Shown here in pieces: positions 51,774-64,000 of a stretch of DNA of 64,000 nt. The notes beneath the pieces are model-generated. The model did no database searches. It was not told where the DNA came from and saw only the letters and a list, made by a program, of their open reading frames with translations. The stretch's first letter is position 1. The number at the start of each line of letters is the position of its first letter. The position numbers were made by a program, and so were the translations under genes. This DNA comes from Annulohypoxylon bovei var. microspora (lineage: Eukaryota > Ascomycota > Sordariomycetes > Xylariales > Hypoxylaceae), in contig MU405372.1 in assembly GCA_022836615.1 (NCBI GenBank), positions 18,486 through 82,485 on the forward strand. The letters are read 5' to 3'.

Positions 51774-54336
51774 ACACCATTTATATATATAATATTTATT
51801 TAATATTTAATTAATATTATATAATTAATATAAATAAATAATAAAAAAAACGATCGTTATTTTTTATGTAAAAAAACATAAAAGTATTAAAATATAACGA
51901 TAATTTATTTTAAACCTTTTTTATTAATAAAACCAACATTTATATATAATAATATAATTTAATAAATAAAATAAATATCATTGAAAAAACTTTTAAAATT
52001 TTACGGTAAAATAAATAAATAAATTTAAATAAACATTTATTATCATTTATTAATTATATTCATTTAATTAATTTATAATTACATTTTAATATAAACCTTT
52101 AATTATATATTTAAATTAAATTAAAATATCTTTTATTATTATTATTATTTTCCATTAATATATTAAATAACCTTAAATAATTAAAAATAAACGTTAAAGT
52201 AATATAAAATAAGAAAAAATAAATAATTATTATTTTTTAATACGTTAAAAAAATTAATTTTTAACTTAATATATAATCCATAAAAAAACCTTAAATTAAT
52301 TATTTTAATAATTGTTTTATATAATTTTAATGTGGTTAATTAAATAAAATAAAATATCCGGTTTATTTTTAAAAATCTTAAAAATTTTAAAAGTTTTAAA
52401 AGTTTCGGGTGTTAATTTAACATTATTAAAATAATCATTAAAGTTTTTTTTATTACTTTTATTACTTAAAACATTAAAAATAAAACTTATTAACTTTAAT
52501 ATTAATTTATTATTATTTAAATGATTAAAATTTTAAAATAATTTAATTACATTTTTTAACCGATTATATTTAAATTTTTTTATACGTAAACGATTATATT
52601 AATGTTTATGCTTTTAATTAAAATTATGGTTTTCGCTTAAAAACTTAAAATTATAATTAAAATTAAACGTTTAATACTTAAAATTAAAGTTCTTATATTT
52701 AAAATTAAAATAATTATTAAAATTTAAAAAGTATTTATTTATTATATATTATTTAAAAAGCTTATTTTTAACTTTATGTTTCCAATTATAATCAAGTTTA
52801 TTATAATTAAAATTAAAATTAAAATCATTATTAAATTTTATAAAATATTCATTATTATTATATATTTTAAATCTTTTAATTAAAAATCTTTTTTTATTTA
52901 AAAATTTACGTTTATTACCGTTTAAAAAAGTATTTTCCATTAAAACGTCGTTAAACCATAAAACGATATAAATATTAATTAATAATTACTTATATTAATT
53001 TTCCATTTCATTAAAAAAATAATTTTCATTATAATGTTTATAAAAATAAAGGTTAAAAATTTTTAAACTTTTTATGAAAAGTAAAAATATTAAAATTTAA
53101 AAAAGAAATTAAATAAAATAAATGAAAATATATTTATAAAATATTTTATATAACTTATAAAATTTTATATTATAATAATTCATTATTAAATTTAAAATGA
53201 ATATTATTCTTTTATTTATAATTTTAAATATATAATATAATAATGCGATACGCTTTTTATCGTGTTTAAAAAATGGAATTAAATGAGCTTTATTTAATAA
53301 ATAATATATTAATAATAATAAAAATATTATATTATTATAATTTACATTTTATATTACTTTAAAATTAACGTTCGTATTATATTTTACGATATTTTTAAAT
53401 ATTATCCATTATTAATAAATAAAAAAGATTATATATGCGAAATTTACGTATATAAAACGTAAAATAAAACGACATAATTCGATATATCGGTTAAAATTAT
53501 TTTATTTAAATGTAAATTTTTTATTTAATAAATTTTCAAGTTTTTATTATAAAAATAAAAGCTTACACGGTATTATTTAATAATAAAAATTAAAGATAAT
53601 AAAATATAAATTTATGGAAAATTTATCGTTAATAACGAAAAATAAAATAATAATATTAATTAATATATTTTTTTCATTATATTTTAATATATAAAAATAA
53701 TATAAACTTTTATATAAAATATCGTTAATAAATATTTTAATAAATCCGCCGGTTTTATAAATATTAAAATATAAATATAAAAGATTTAAAAAATGTATTA
53801 TTAATTTAATTATTACTTTAAAGCCACTTTTTTCCAATGTTACCTTTTTAATTATATTTATTATTAATGTTAATAATTTAATTAATTTTAAATTAAAAGT
53901 AAATTTTAACGTTATAAATATTAATGATTTTTATATTAACGATTATTAATTTAATAATTATTAATTTAATGGTTATTAATATATTAATAATTAACGGATA
54001 ATAATTAAACATTATTAATTTAAGGATTATTTATTAAAAGCATTTATCCATTATAAGCATTTTCATTATTATTTTAAATATTTTTAATTATAATGTAATA
54101 CGTATAATAAATAATATTATAATAAACACTTTTAAGGTTTAAAATATTAAATATTAACATTAAAAAAAACCCATAATAATTTAAATAATTAATAAAAATA
54201 TTTTTATTTATTTATATTATAAGTTTTTTTTATAAAATAATTATCATTTCGTTTTAAAGTTTTTTATTATATATGAAATGTTAAAATTATTTTATATTAA
54301 TTATTAAATCATTAAATTATACCATGATATTAATTA
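51774..54336. other. AT-rich RIP-like sequence, no gene
   Basis: About 2.6 kb. Two minus-strand frames (52749-52940, Asn/Lys/Phe-rich, and 53577-53837, Ile/Phe-rich) could be fragments of a decayed element, but carry no motif I recognise and are expected by chance at this composition. Confidence 0.4.
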
Positions 54337-54597
54337 AAAGCAAAGCCTTGTATCCATTGGTCACGTGATACAACACTTGTATATAATTAACCATCGTGGC
54401 TTTTTCCCACGATTTTATTACTTAACTTTATATATATTACATAACCAGCCATAATTTTTATAAATGGCCAACCATTTATTTTATATATTAATTTTTTTTT
54501 AATTAAAAACCATTCGTTATGTATGCTTTAATATTATTAATTTAACCGTTATTATAATTATTATTAATTAAATTTTTAATTATTAAAGCTTTGCTTT
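54337..54597. repeat. TCACGTGA repeat family, copy 1 (least damaged)
   Basis: The copy is 261 bp with short terminal inverted repeats AAAGCAAAGC / GCTTTGCTTT. It contains the palindrome TCACGTGA at 54361-54368, then ACAACACTTGTATATAATTA and CGTGGCTTTTTCCCACG. It is colinear with 55791-56068 and 62802-63046. It could be a MITE or a solo LTR; similarity to copy 3 continues a few bases past the right end (AAAATAAATGG), so the true ends are uncertain. Confidence 0.65.
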
Positions 54598-55790
54598 AAA
54601 ATAAATGGTAATTATTACGCGGATTAAATATTAAACATTTTTAACTTTTTAAAAAAACCGTAATACGCATTATAACCACCTCGTTAATTTAATTAATAAA
54701 ACTTATTTTTTTTTTTTATTTAAATACGTTTTATCGATAATTTTTACGATATTTTCAAATTATTAAAGGAAAAAAAACGACTTATAACTTTAACATAAAA
54801 AGGAAAAAGATTATTACGATAAAATCACCCCGATTATTAAGGTATTTTATTTTTTTATTTAATTATTAATTTTTCTTTTTTTTCGATAACTTTTATTAAC
54901 GATAATGTTATTTTTAAGTTATTAAAAAAAGGAAAAAAATTTAAAATTAAAAGCATACCACCGTACTTTTTTTTATTATATAAATGTTATAATATTTACG
55001 ATAAAATCATTATAATAAAATTATTATTTTAATCACCTTATTTTTTAACGATTTTCCCCCGATTTTATCGATTTCGTTAACCTTATAATTTTTTTTATTA
55101 AACCTCATTAACCCACCGCCATATATACCCATTTATTAATATATACGAAAACTTATTAAACTTTAATTAATATTAATTATTATATATTATAATTTTTAAA
55201 ACATATATATTAAAGTAAAAGCCATAACATGATTTTAATATATTAATATATATAAAATATTTTAAAGTTTTCCACGTAAAGTTTAAAACTTATAATAAAT
55301 TAATAAACACCGTAACATAAATACATAATCACCATATATTTTAAAATATTAATACGATAATATTTTAATTAATTTATTAATTATTTATAATAAGTTTTTA
55401 ATCATTTATAATATAATAAAAACTTAAGTATTAAAAAATTAATTTATTATAAAAAAACCACGATTTTATTAACCACGGCATTTATAATAAATAATTTACT
55501 TAAACCACTTTTATTTCACGTTTATTACATTTTTTTATTCTTATATAACGATTAATCCATTCATTTATACGATACACACTTAATATTAAAATTAAACCTT
55601 AAATTTAAAGTTTAATATAAAAGAAGCTTAAAATAAAAAAACTTAATATAAAGAAATATATTTATTAAATATATTTTATTATATTTATTATTTCGTAATT
55701 AAGTTTAATTATCGCTTTATTATTATTTTGTTTTATTTTATTTATTATTATTATAAAAACCTTCGTAATAATAAAAAAGAAAAATAATTA

Positions 55791-56068
55791 AAAACAAAAC
55801 TTTATATTTATTAATTATATAATATAACACTTATATATAATTAATTATTATGGTTTTTTCTTATAATTTTATTATTTAATTTCATATATATTATAAATCC
55901 AACCATAACTTTTATAAATGATTAACCATTCGTTTTAAATATTAATTTTCTTTTAATTAAAAACCTTTCGTTATGTTTATTTTAATATCGTTAACTTAAT
56001 TATCGTTAATTTAATTATCGTTATAATTGTCGTTATATTTAAGTCCCCGGTTATTAAAACCTTATTTT
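55791..56068. repeat. TCACGTGA repeat family, copy 2 (RIP-damaged)
   Basis: AAAACAAAAC at the left and ACCTTATTTT at the right align to the terminal repeats of copy 1. TATAACACTTATATATAATTA aligns to its interior. Differences are mostly transitions. Confidence 0.6.
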
Positions 56069-56313
56069 AAAACAATATATTAAAATTAATATAAAAATTA
56101 AAAGCTTAATAAAATAATAAAAAAAAAATAATATATATTTAAAATAATATTTTTTAATGGTAATTTAAAAAATAAGTTAATAATTAATAATAATAATTAA
56201 ATATTTAAATAATTTTAAATTTTATAAAAAAAAATAAAAAAACGTTTTTTAAATTAAATAATAATCCACATTAAAATAAACCTACATTTTTTTTTTTTTA
56301 AAATTCGTTTCAT

Positions 56314-56437
56314 TTATTTCGTTTTTTTATATTTACATATATATATTTATATAAATGTTATTAATTTATTTCCACTTATTTCATTTTTTTATATTTATAT
56401 ATATATATTTACATAAATATCATTAATTCATTACTTA
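56314..56437. repeat. 62-bp tandem duplication
   Basis: Two units (56314-56375 and 56376-56437) starting TTATTTC, with a TATATATATATTTA core. Differences are mainly transitions. Confidence 0.8.
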
Positions 56438-56454
56438 TTATTACCTCGATTTAA

Positions 56455-56750
56455 GGGGTCTTTGTGTCGTTGGTTTTAAATGGAAAAAAAAAATGAATTA
56501 ATTAATTAAAGAATTGTGGCGCAGGTCCGGGGAGTGTGGCTTGACTGGTTGATGTGTGGCAGCTCAATCTTTTTGGTGGGGTTTAATTGGTTAAAAACTT
56601 TAGTCGCAAATCTGATTGGGTGCATCGCTCCAAGGGACCCACTTTCAGCCCCCAGGCTAACCACCTTTTGAACCACCTTTTGAACCGGTTATCGTACCGG
56701 TTCGAAGGTCCGATTTGGAGGATAAGGAAAAGATAAGATATCGTACAGGG
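56455..56750. other. GC island 2, left part
   Basis: Normal-composition DNA after an abrupt edge. It contains GTTTAATTGGTTAAAA (56581-56596), one transition away from 40771-40786, and TGATTGGGTGCATCG (56613-56627), identical to 38943-38957. TTGTGTCGTTGGTTTTAAATGG at the very edge may be a decayed B-box, but this is weak. Confidence 0.55.
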
Positions 56751-57405
56751 GGGCCGGGGGACGGAGCGTACGGGGGTAGCAGCGTACGGGGGTAGCAGCG
56801 TACGGGGATGGCAGCGTACGGGAGGGCAGGGTAGCGTACGGGAGGGCATCGTACGGAGGGCCAGGGTAGGATAACGTCCGGGAGGGCTAAGGTAGCCGAA
56901 CGTACGGGGGAAAGATCGTACAATGGTGGCAACTTATGGGGCGGGAGCGTATGGGCGGGAGCGTACGGGTGGGCCGTGGCGTACGGGTGGGCCGTGGCTA
57001 GGGGAGCGTACGGGGCCGGGGCGTACGGGGCCGGGGCGTACGGGGGATTAGGGTAGTGTACGGAGCTGGAGCGAACAGGGGACAGCGTCGTGTAACGTAC
57101 GGGGGTAGCAGCGTACCGGGGAGGGAGCGTACGGGGCCGGGGCGTACGGGGGGGGCAACGTACGGGACCGGAGCGTACGAAGTAAAAACCAACGGGGGGC
57201 CAGGGTAGGGTAGCGTTCGGGGGTAGCAGCGTGTGGCAGCGTATGGGGGTGGCAGCGTACGGGAGGGCAGGGTAGCGTACGAGAGGATAAGGAACATACG
57301 GGGCCGGAGCGGGCCAGGGGGGCAGCGTATGGGGCAACAATATACGGGGCAACAGCATACGGGGCAACAACATACGGGGCAACAGCGTACGGGGCAACAG
57401 CGTGT
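56751..57405. repeat. G-rich minisatellite with CGTACGGGG core
   Basis: Dozens of GCGTACGGGG-like words with spacers of several kinds. There are 16-bp GTACGGGGGTAGCAGC units at the left, longer GGGCAGGGTA units in the middle, and 15-bp ACGGGGCAACAGCAT units at 57324-57405. Frames across it (Pro/Arg/Leu-rich on minus, GQQHT on plus) are repeat by-products. The plus strand has many G-runs of three or more and could form G-quadruplexes. Confidence 0.85.
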
Positions 57406-57482
57406 AAAAGGTAAAGTAAATAGCGAGGGGCGCGGCAGCGGCCCGAGCAAACCCCCGGCGCTGGCCGCGAGCGTAAAAAAAG

Positions 57483-57570
57483 AACAAGACCGGGAATCGA
57501 ACCATCGGTTTACGGTTAAACTTCGGATTTCGAAATCGGGGTGTGTGTTCCCGTCCCGACGGGGACCTCG
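57483..57570 (-). ncRNA. tRNA-like sequence at the right edge of GC island 2
   Basis: Minus strand has the B-box GGTTCGATTCC (57493-57503) within a GACCG...CGGTC stem, preceded by TCCGAAGTTTAACCG, matching TCCCGAGTTTAGCCG of the sequence at 39802-39880. A T-run (TTCTTTTTTT) follows on the minus strand. The 5' half (GGGACGGGAACACACACC) does not fold as a normal tRNA. It marks the abrupt edge between island and AT-rich DNA. Confidence 0.5.
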
Positions 57571-57574
57571 TGTA

Positions 57575-60500
57575 TAAAATTATTTACATGGAAATAATTA
57601 ATTTAAATATTAAGTTTAATTAAAGTTAATTATTTTATAAAAATTAAATATAATTTTAAATAAATTTATATAAAAATAATATACGTATATTTATTCGAAC
57701 GAAATAATTAATTAAATGTAAAGCCACTTTATATCGAAATAATAAAAAACCCGAGTTTTATTTTATTTATTTAATGTATTATTATTTACTTTTTTTTAAA
57801 AAAACTTTTATATTTTAATAACGAGGTAAACGCCGTTTAAACGGTGCTCATTTTATCGTAAAACCTTTTTAACTTATATATACGATTATTTCGTAATTTA
57901 AAACCTTAAATGTAAAATTATTATTAAAATTATTATAATTAAAAATAAAAGCGCATAAATTATATAACACATTAAAATAAATTATTTTATTTAAATAAAA
58001 CATATTTTTAATAAAAAAAAAATTAATATAATAATTTAAACTTTAATAATATAAATCGGAATATTATTATATATATAATATGTAAATACTTTAATTAAAT
58101 ATTTAAGTAAAAATCATTTTAATATTTTCCGCTTTTAACGAATAAATTAAATTTATTACCACATGTAATATATTAAAACTTTTCGAAATTTATTTAATTT
58201 AATTAAAATATTAATTATTAATCGGTTAAAATTAAAGTAAAATAAATAACTTTTACGTTATACGTTTTTACGTTAATTATTCGGGATTTTATACGAATTA
58301 ATTAATTTATAAAAATTAAAATATATTTATATAATTTTAAGGTTTAAAAGTTATATATAATTTCCATCGTAATAATATTAATATAATATTAATATTATAA
58401 AATAATTTTAAAAATAAAATGCTTATTTATATTATTTATTACCACTTTTTAATATAATTAATATAATATATTAAACTTACATTATTATTAAATATAATGC
58501 TTTTTATCACCTATTAATAAGTTTTTTATAATATTTACATTTAAATAATTTTAATAATTTATAAATATTATATTTAAGATTTAATAATTTTTTATTAACT
58601 TAAATAATTAAAACATTATAACTTTTATATAATTTATTATTTCGAGCTTTTTCCATGTTTATTAATTAAATACCCTTATTTTTTTAACATATTATTAAAT
58701 TACTTTTATTTTAACCACCTTTATTTTTAAAATTAATAAAATTAATAAAAAATTAATTAATTTTTCGTTTTTTATTATTAAAAAGAAATGTAAAAAACGT
58801 TCCATTAAATATATAATTTAAAATTATAAAAGTTATAATAATAATATTCGCATAAAAAGTTAAATCTTAATTAATTAAAATAAACTTAATTTAAAAAGTT
58901 AAATATTATTATAATTTTAATAAATTAACATTTTAAAAAAATTAAATTTAATAAATAACTTTATTAAAAATATTTTAAGTTTTATGAAAAATAACCGATT
59001 TTCCCGTTTCAAAGAATCTTTTAATAAATTAAGCTTATAAACCATAATACCTTTTTTATATAATAATTATATAAATATTTAAAAACTTTTCGTTTATATT
59101 AAATGAATTAATAAAGTTAATATATTAATACGTTTTAAAAATTATAAAATATTTAATTAATATAAAATTCTTTTTATAAAATATTAATAATAAGTTAATT
59201 ACGAAAATGGTTTAATAAAATTTATTATTTTAAAACATTTTAAAATAAAAGCTTTAAAAATCGCATTTTAACTTAATAAACCAAATTATTATATTAATTT
59301 AAAAATTAATAATAATAAATTAAATTTATTTAAAATTTTATTTTATAACATTTAACTTTTTATTAATAATAAAATATAATTAAGATTTATATATAAATAA
59401 ATAAAATTAAAATTTACATGCGAATATACGGGTTAATGTTATATAAAACTTTTTTATTTATTTTTTTTAAAAAAAAATTTATTTAAATTTTCCTTTTTAA
59501 TTATAAAAGATAATACGATAAAGGTTAAATTTTAAAAACTTGTTTAAAGTTACACACATGGAACCAAATCTTAATATATAATTATAAAAGCCTTAAATAT
59601 ATTATTTTTAATATTAAATTTTAATTTATTTTAAAAATTTATTTCTTTTTTAAATAAAATATTTATTATTATTATCCCGTAATTAATAATATTTATAATT
59701 AAATTAATGGTATAATATTACTTTAACGTAATAATATTTTTAATAAATTTAATGTAATAATTAAGCTTAAAAATTTCTTATTAATTAAATTAATATTACC
59801 ACATAATATTAATAATAAATTAATTTTATAATGTTATATTTTATTTAAAAAAAAATATTATAATATTAATTTACTTTAAATAACATGTATAAAAATAATT
59901 TTTAAATAATTAAATTTAAATTAAACTTATAATATTTAATTCGTTTAATTATTATAAATATAATTTCCACACTTTGTTTATTAACATAATATTCGTAAAT
60001 ATAAAAAATTATTCGTAAAACCATTTTATTTTTTTTTTAATTATACATTAATTTATTTATTATAATATTTTTAATATATTTTCTTTTAATAATATATTAC
60101 CCATTTAATATTTACGTGTAAATATCATTAATATAAATTAAAATATTATTATTTTATTTATTTAATTTATTTTTATTTTATTTATTATTAATAAAATTAA
60201 AATGAAATTATATATATCGTAAAAAATTCCTTAACTTAAGTTTTACCATTAAAGAAATATTAAAATTATAATATATAATAAAATAAATAATTTATAATAA
60301 ATTTAATAAAAGCTTAATAAGTTATAAAGTTAACGGGTTAATGAACTTTTTGCATTTTTCATTATTTTTATATTTATTTATAACGGAAAAATAATAATTA
60401 TAATAATAAAAAAAATAAGTTTTACGATTTTATATAAATAACCACATGTAAATTTAATTATATATTAATTTAACGTCGTTTTTATAAACCTTTAATAATG

Positions 60501-62801
60501 TATATTAAAAATCTTTTTAATATATATTCATAAAATCCATTATAAACGACATTATTTTTAAAATAATTAATATTATAATATTATAATATGAATTAATATA
60601 ATATATTTATATATTATGTATTAATATTTAAAGAATTTAATTAATATATAAAAAATGAATTTTTATTTTAATAATTAAATTTTAAATCTTATTATATTTA
60701 AATACATGGTTTTATATTACTTCCGTTTTATTACATTATTAATAATATTATATAATTACTTACCGCGCGTTATTAAAAATAATAAATAAAATCCTTTATA
60801 TAAATCTATTTTTAAAGTAATTAACATTTAATATAAAACTTATACACTTATAATTTACATTAATTTAAATAATTAATAAAAATAAATATCATGAATGAAT
60901 ATTTAAAATAAATGTAAAAAATATATATATTAAAGAAAATCATAATTAATTTTAATATTTAAAAAAGTAAATTTTATATAAATAATTTTTAATACGTGAA
61001 GTTATTTAATATTAAAGCAACATGTATCACCATTTTTATTTAAAAAAACCTTTATCGGCTTATTCCGTTCGCTTCATTATAAAAACCTTTAAACTTATGT
61101 ATTAAAACAAATATATAATTATTAAATGTTTTTTAACTTAAACTTTTAAATTAAATTAAAGTTATTATATATGTAAATTATATTATATTAAAATAAATTA
61201 TTTTTATTTAAATAAAGCGTATTTTTTTTAACCGGGATATTAAATTAATAAAAAAACATGAAATTATTCCGTGCCGGAATAATAAAAAGCCTAAGTTTTA
61301 TTAATATATTATCACTTATTTACTTTGAAAAAAAAAACCTCCATTAAATATAAAACTATTTAAAAATTATTAATTAAATTAAAACTTAAACATAATTTAA
61401 TATACCATAAATTCGAATTAATATTAAAGCATTTAAAAATTAAATTACCCGTTTATAATTAAAAAAAAATAATTTTTAAAAAAAAATTCGTAAGTTTTTT
61501 TAAATTAAATATAACTTTAACATTAATTTATAAACTTTTTAATAATAACTTTAAAAATAAAATCTCCGTAAAAATAAATTTAATATTAATATTATTAAAG
61601 CAAAGATTTATTAACTTTTTTAAATAAAATTATTATATTTTTATATTATTAATTATTTAAATGAAAAATAATTTAAAATTAACATATTAAAATAATTTTT
61701 AAAATATAAATTAAAAGAATAAAAGATGGTTTATTACGAAAAAGTTAATTACACCCCCGAACTTATAAATATTATACGAAAATACTTTTATAAAAAAAAT
61801 TATCGTAATAATTTAATTTTAATTTATTTATAATATAAACATAAATTAATAATTAATTATATTTTTTTTATTTAAATTTAAATAAAAAACGACATAAAAA
61901 AATAAATTAATAACTTAAATTAATAATTACGTAATATAATGAAAATAAATTAATTTATTAAAAATTACGAATAAACATCGGATGTTTTCGAGGAATTAAA
62001 AAAAAATAATGTTCGGAAATATATTTATAATTATATATATATCTTTATTATAAAAAATAAATTATATAATATATATTATTAATAATATTTAAACGTTATA
62101 TAATAACACCATAATAATTAATTAAATTATAAAAAACAAAAAAACAAAAAGTTTATAATTTTAAATTTTAATTATATATAATTTATAAATGGTTATATAA
62201 AACTTCACTTTATTAAATTTAAGATTTACATTTACATTAATATATATTTTCGTAAAATTTTATAATATAATATTAATAAATTTAATTCTTTTTTTATAAA
62301 CGTATTAAATTAATATTTATTTACCATTAAAACATTAAAATTTTAACCATAATTTACTTAAATAAATCATAATATTAAAACCCCACTTATAATAATAATG
62401 TATTTTTAATTTATTATATATAATAAACCAATTATAACCATAAAAGATATAAATAATATAAATTATAATTAAATACAAGGTTACATATTTTAAAATTTAC
62501 ATAAATAAAAGATTAATAAATAAAATAAAAAAATTAAATAATGGTGGGAATAATTATTTTAAAAAGTCGTACATTATTAAATCGTAAATCCATTAAATTT
62601 AAATATCTTTTAAATTTAAATTAATATAATTACTTAAATGTATTTTAAATTTTTTATTAACATAAATAAATTCGATATAAATTTAATATTAAATTAAATC
62701 ACGTTATATATTATATACGGAAATATTTTACGATAAAAAATCATTAAATTCATTAAAAATTAAAATATTTATTAAATTAAATATTATTTAAATATTGTTA
62801 T
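57575..62801. other. AT-rich RIP-like sequence, no gene
   Basis: About 5.2 kb. Two blocks recur: AATAATAAAAAACCCGAGTTT at 57739-57759 (block to about 57805) matches 61280-61345. ATTAAAATAAATTATTTTAT at about 57973 matches about 61176. The two blocks occur in opposite order at the two places, so they are not a simple LTR pair. Confidence 0.45.
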
Positions 62802-63046
62802 AAAATGGGGTGTTTTTATCTTTAATCACGTGGTTTTTTATATATCTTGTATTTAAATCGTAAGCTTTTAACCACGACCTTTTTCCACGACAATGTATTT
62901 TTTTATTTTAAATTATTAACTTTTAATATTTATTAATTCCTTTTTTATTAATTAACGTATTTTAATATATTATTTTTAACGTTTTAATGTATTAGTAATG
63001 TAATTATTAATATAATTAATTCTCCAAATATTTAAAACCTTGTTTT
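62802..63046. repeat. TCACGTGA repeat family, copy 3
   Basis: TATCTTTAATCACGTGG aligns to TATCCATTGGTCACGTGA of copy 1, followed by CTTGTAT, CCACGACCTTTTTCCACGA and a right end ACCTTGTTTTAAAATAAATGG that matches copy 1 past its terminal repeat. The left end is approximate. Confidence 0.55.
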
Positions 63047-64000
63047 AAAATAAATGGCGATTAATATCGGAAACTTAAACCGAGTAACCTTATTTTTAAA
63101 AGGATTATTATATATTTAAATTTTAATTAAAATGGCCTTTGTTTATTAAACTTAAAAGACTTTTAAAAAATAATTATTAACGTGGATTTGTTTTAAACCT
63201 TAATAATTTATACGGCTTAAACGTTAAAAAGACCCATAATATTTTTATTTATTAAACATTAATAAAATTAAAGAAAAGTATCTTCGATTAATAAGTATTA
63301 ATAAATTTCTAATATTATTATTATAAATTAAACCAATAATAATATATTTAAAGTAATTTATTAAACATAAAAACATATAAACCTTAAGATTAACAAAGTT
63401 ACATTAACCATGAAAACTTAAATAATAAAATATTATAAAATTAAAAGATTTATTAAAGAATAATTAAATTATTAACGAATATAATAACTTAAACGTAAAT
63501 AATAAAACCACATGTTAATATCACCGTAAAACACTTCATTAATTATTAAATTTAAATAATTTAATTAAGCCATAAGCTTTAAATAATTTATTAATTATAA
63601 CCTTTTTATTTTATTATTATAATTAACATTATAAAATAATAAAAATAGGTTATTTTGGTTTAAATAATCGTTAAATTACTCCTCGTTATATAATTCGATA
63701 TAATTATTATATAAATTAAGTTAAAAATAATTAACGCAAATTATATTACCGCCCGGATAATTAATAATATAAAGATTAAGAATATAATTGTTTCCTTTTC
63801 GATTCATCGCCGATTAATGCGAAATCAAGTAACCATTAAATATTATTATTACTTTAAAAAAAAAAAACCATTAAAACCTTTTTATGTCGGATTAAATTAA
63901 TAAAAGTTTATTAAATAATACGTTATTAATTAACTTTAAATCTTTTTTTTTAATCCTTTAATTATTTAAAAATGTTTATTTTTAATTATTTAATTAAATT
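63047..64000. other. AT-rich RIP-like sequence to window end
   Basis: About 0.95 kb of AT-rich DNA, a little richer in CG near 63760-63840. No feature recognised; an element may continue past the window. Confidence 0.45.

Noticed and set aside
52749..53837. Asn/Lys-rich and Ile-rich minus-strand frames
   Set aside because: Composition artefacts of AT-rich DNA with no conserved motif.
56583..57577. Long Pro/Arg/Leu-rich minus-strand frame of 282 codons and overlapping frames on both strands
   Set aside because: They run through the CGTACGGGG minisatellite, which is open in several frames at once because of its repeat structure; no start context, domain or splice evidence.

Overview
The window looks like part of a filamentous ascomycete (Pezizomycotina) chromosome. 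The coding genes have short introns with GTAAGT/GTACGT donors, CTAAT-like branch sites and close TAG/AAG acceptors. Intergenic DNA carries many TACCTA/TAGGTA words. From about 8.3 kb onward the base composition collapses to very AT-rich, TpA-rich sequence, the usual result of repeat-induced point mutation (RIP). I cannot name the species.

Layout. Bases 1-8310 form an ordinary gene-bearing segment. It holds the 3' part of an amidase gene (1-1193), a long non-coding stretch, a five-exon gene for a 397-residue multi-spanning membrane protein (4521-6044), and a single-exon histidine-phosphatase-fold gene on the minus strand (6835-7623) that lacks the usual catalytic histidine. The three genes do not look like one pathway.

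Bases 8311-64000 are a transposon graveyard. Four LTR retrotransposons can be delimited to the base by matching LTR lengths and target-site duplications. Two are Ty1/copia elements of one family with 237-bp LTRs (8637-14453 plus; 45953-51768 minus). One is a second copia family with 183-bp LTRs (20333-26167 minus). One is Ty3/gypsy with 311/312-bp LTRs (32154-37815 minus). Their coding regions are full of stops, but zinc knuckles and reverse-transcriptase motifs are still legible with transition-type damage. LTR pairs differ essentially only by transitions.

Three GC-richer islands interrupt the AT desert. The first (about 38.77-40.87 kb) holds tRNA-like repeats, three different 12-bp minisatellites and several hairpins. 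The second (43483-44208) is a complete foldback transposon with an apparent 8-bp target duplication (hAT-like). The third (about 56.46-57.57 kb) is a G-rich minisatellite ending in another tRNA-like sequence. Islands one and three share short exact sequence blocks, so they may belong to one poorly known repeat family. A short repeat containing TCACGTG occurs three times (54.3, 55.8 and 62.8 kb).

I found no CRISPR array, bacterial operon or rRNA. The most interesting items are the tRNA-like/minisatellite islands, the pseudo-phosphatase, the RIP strand switch within one retroelement, and a RIP-spared patch inside another.
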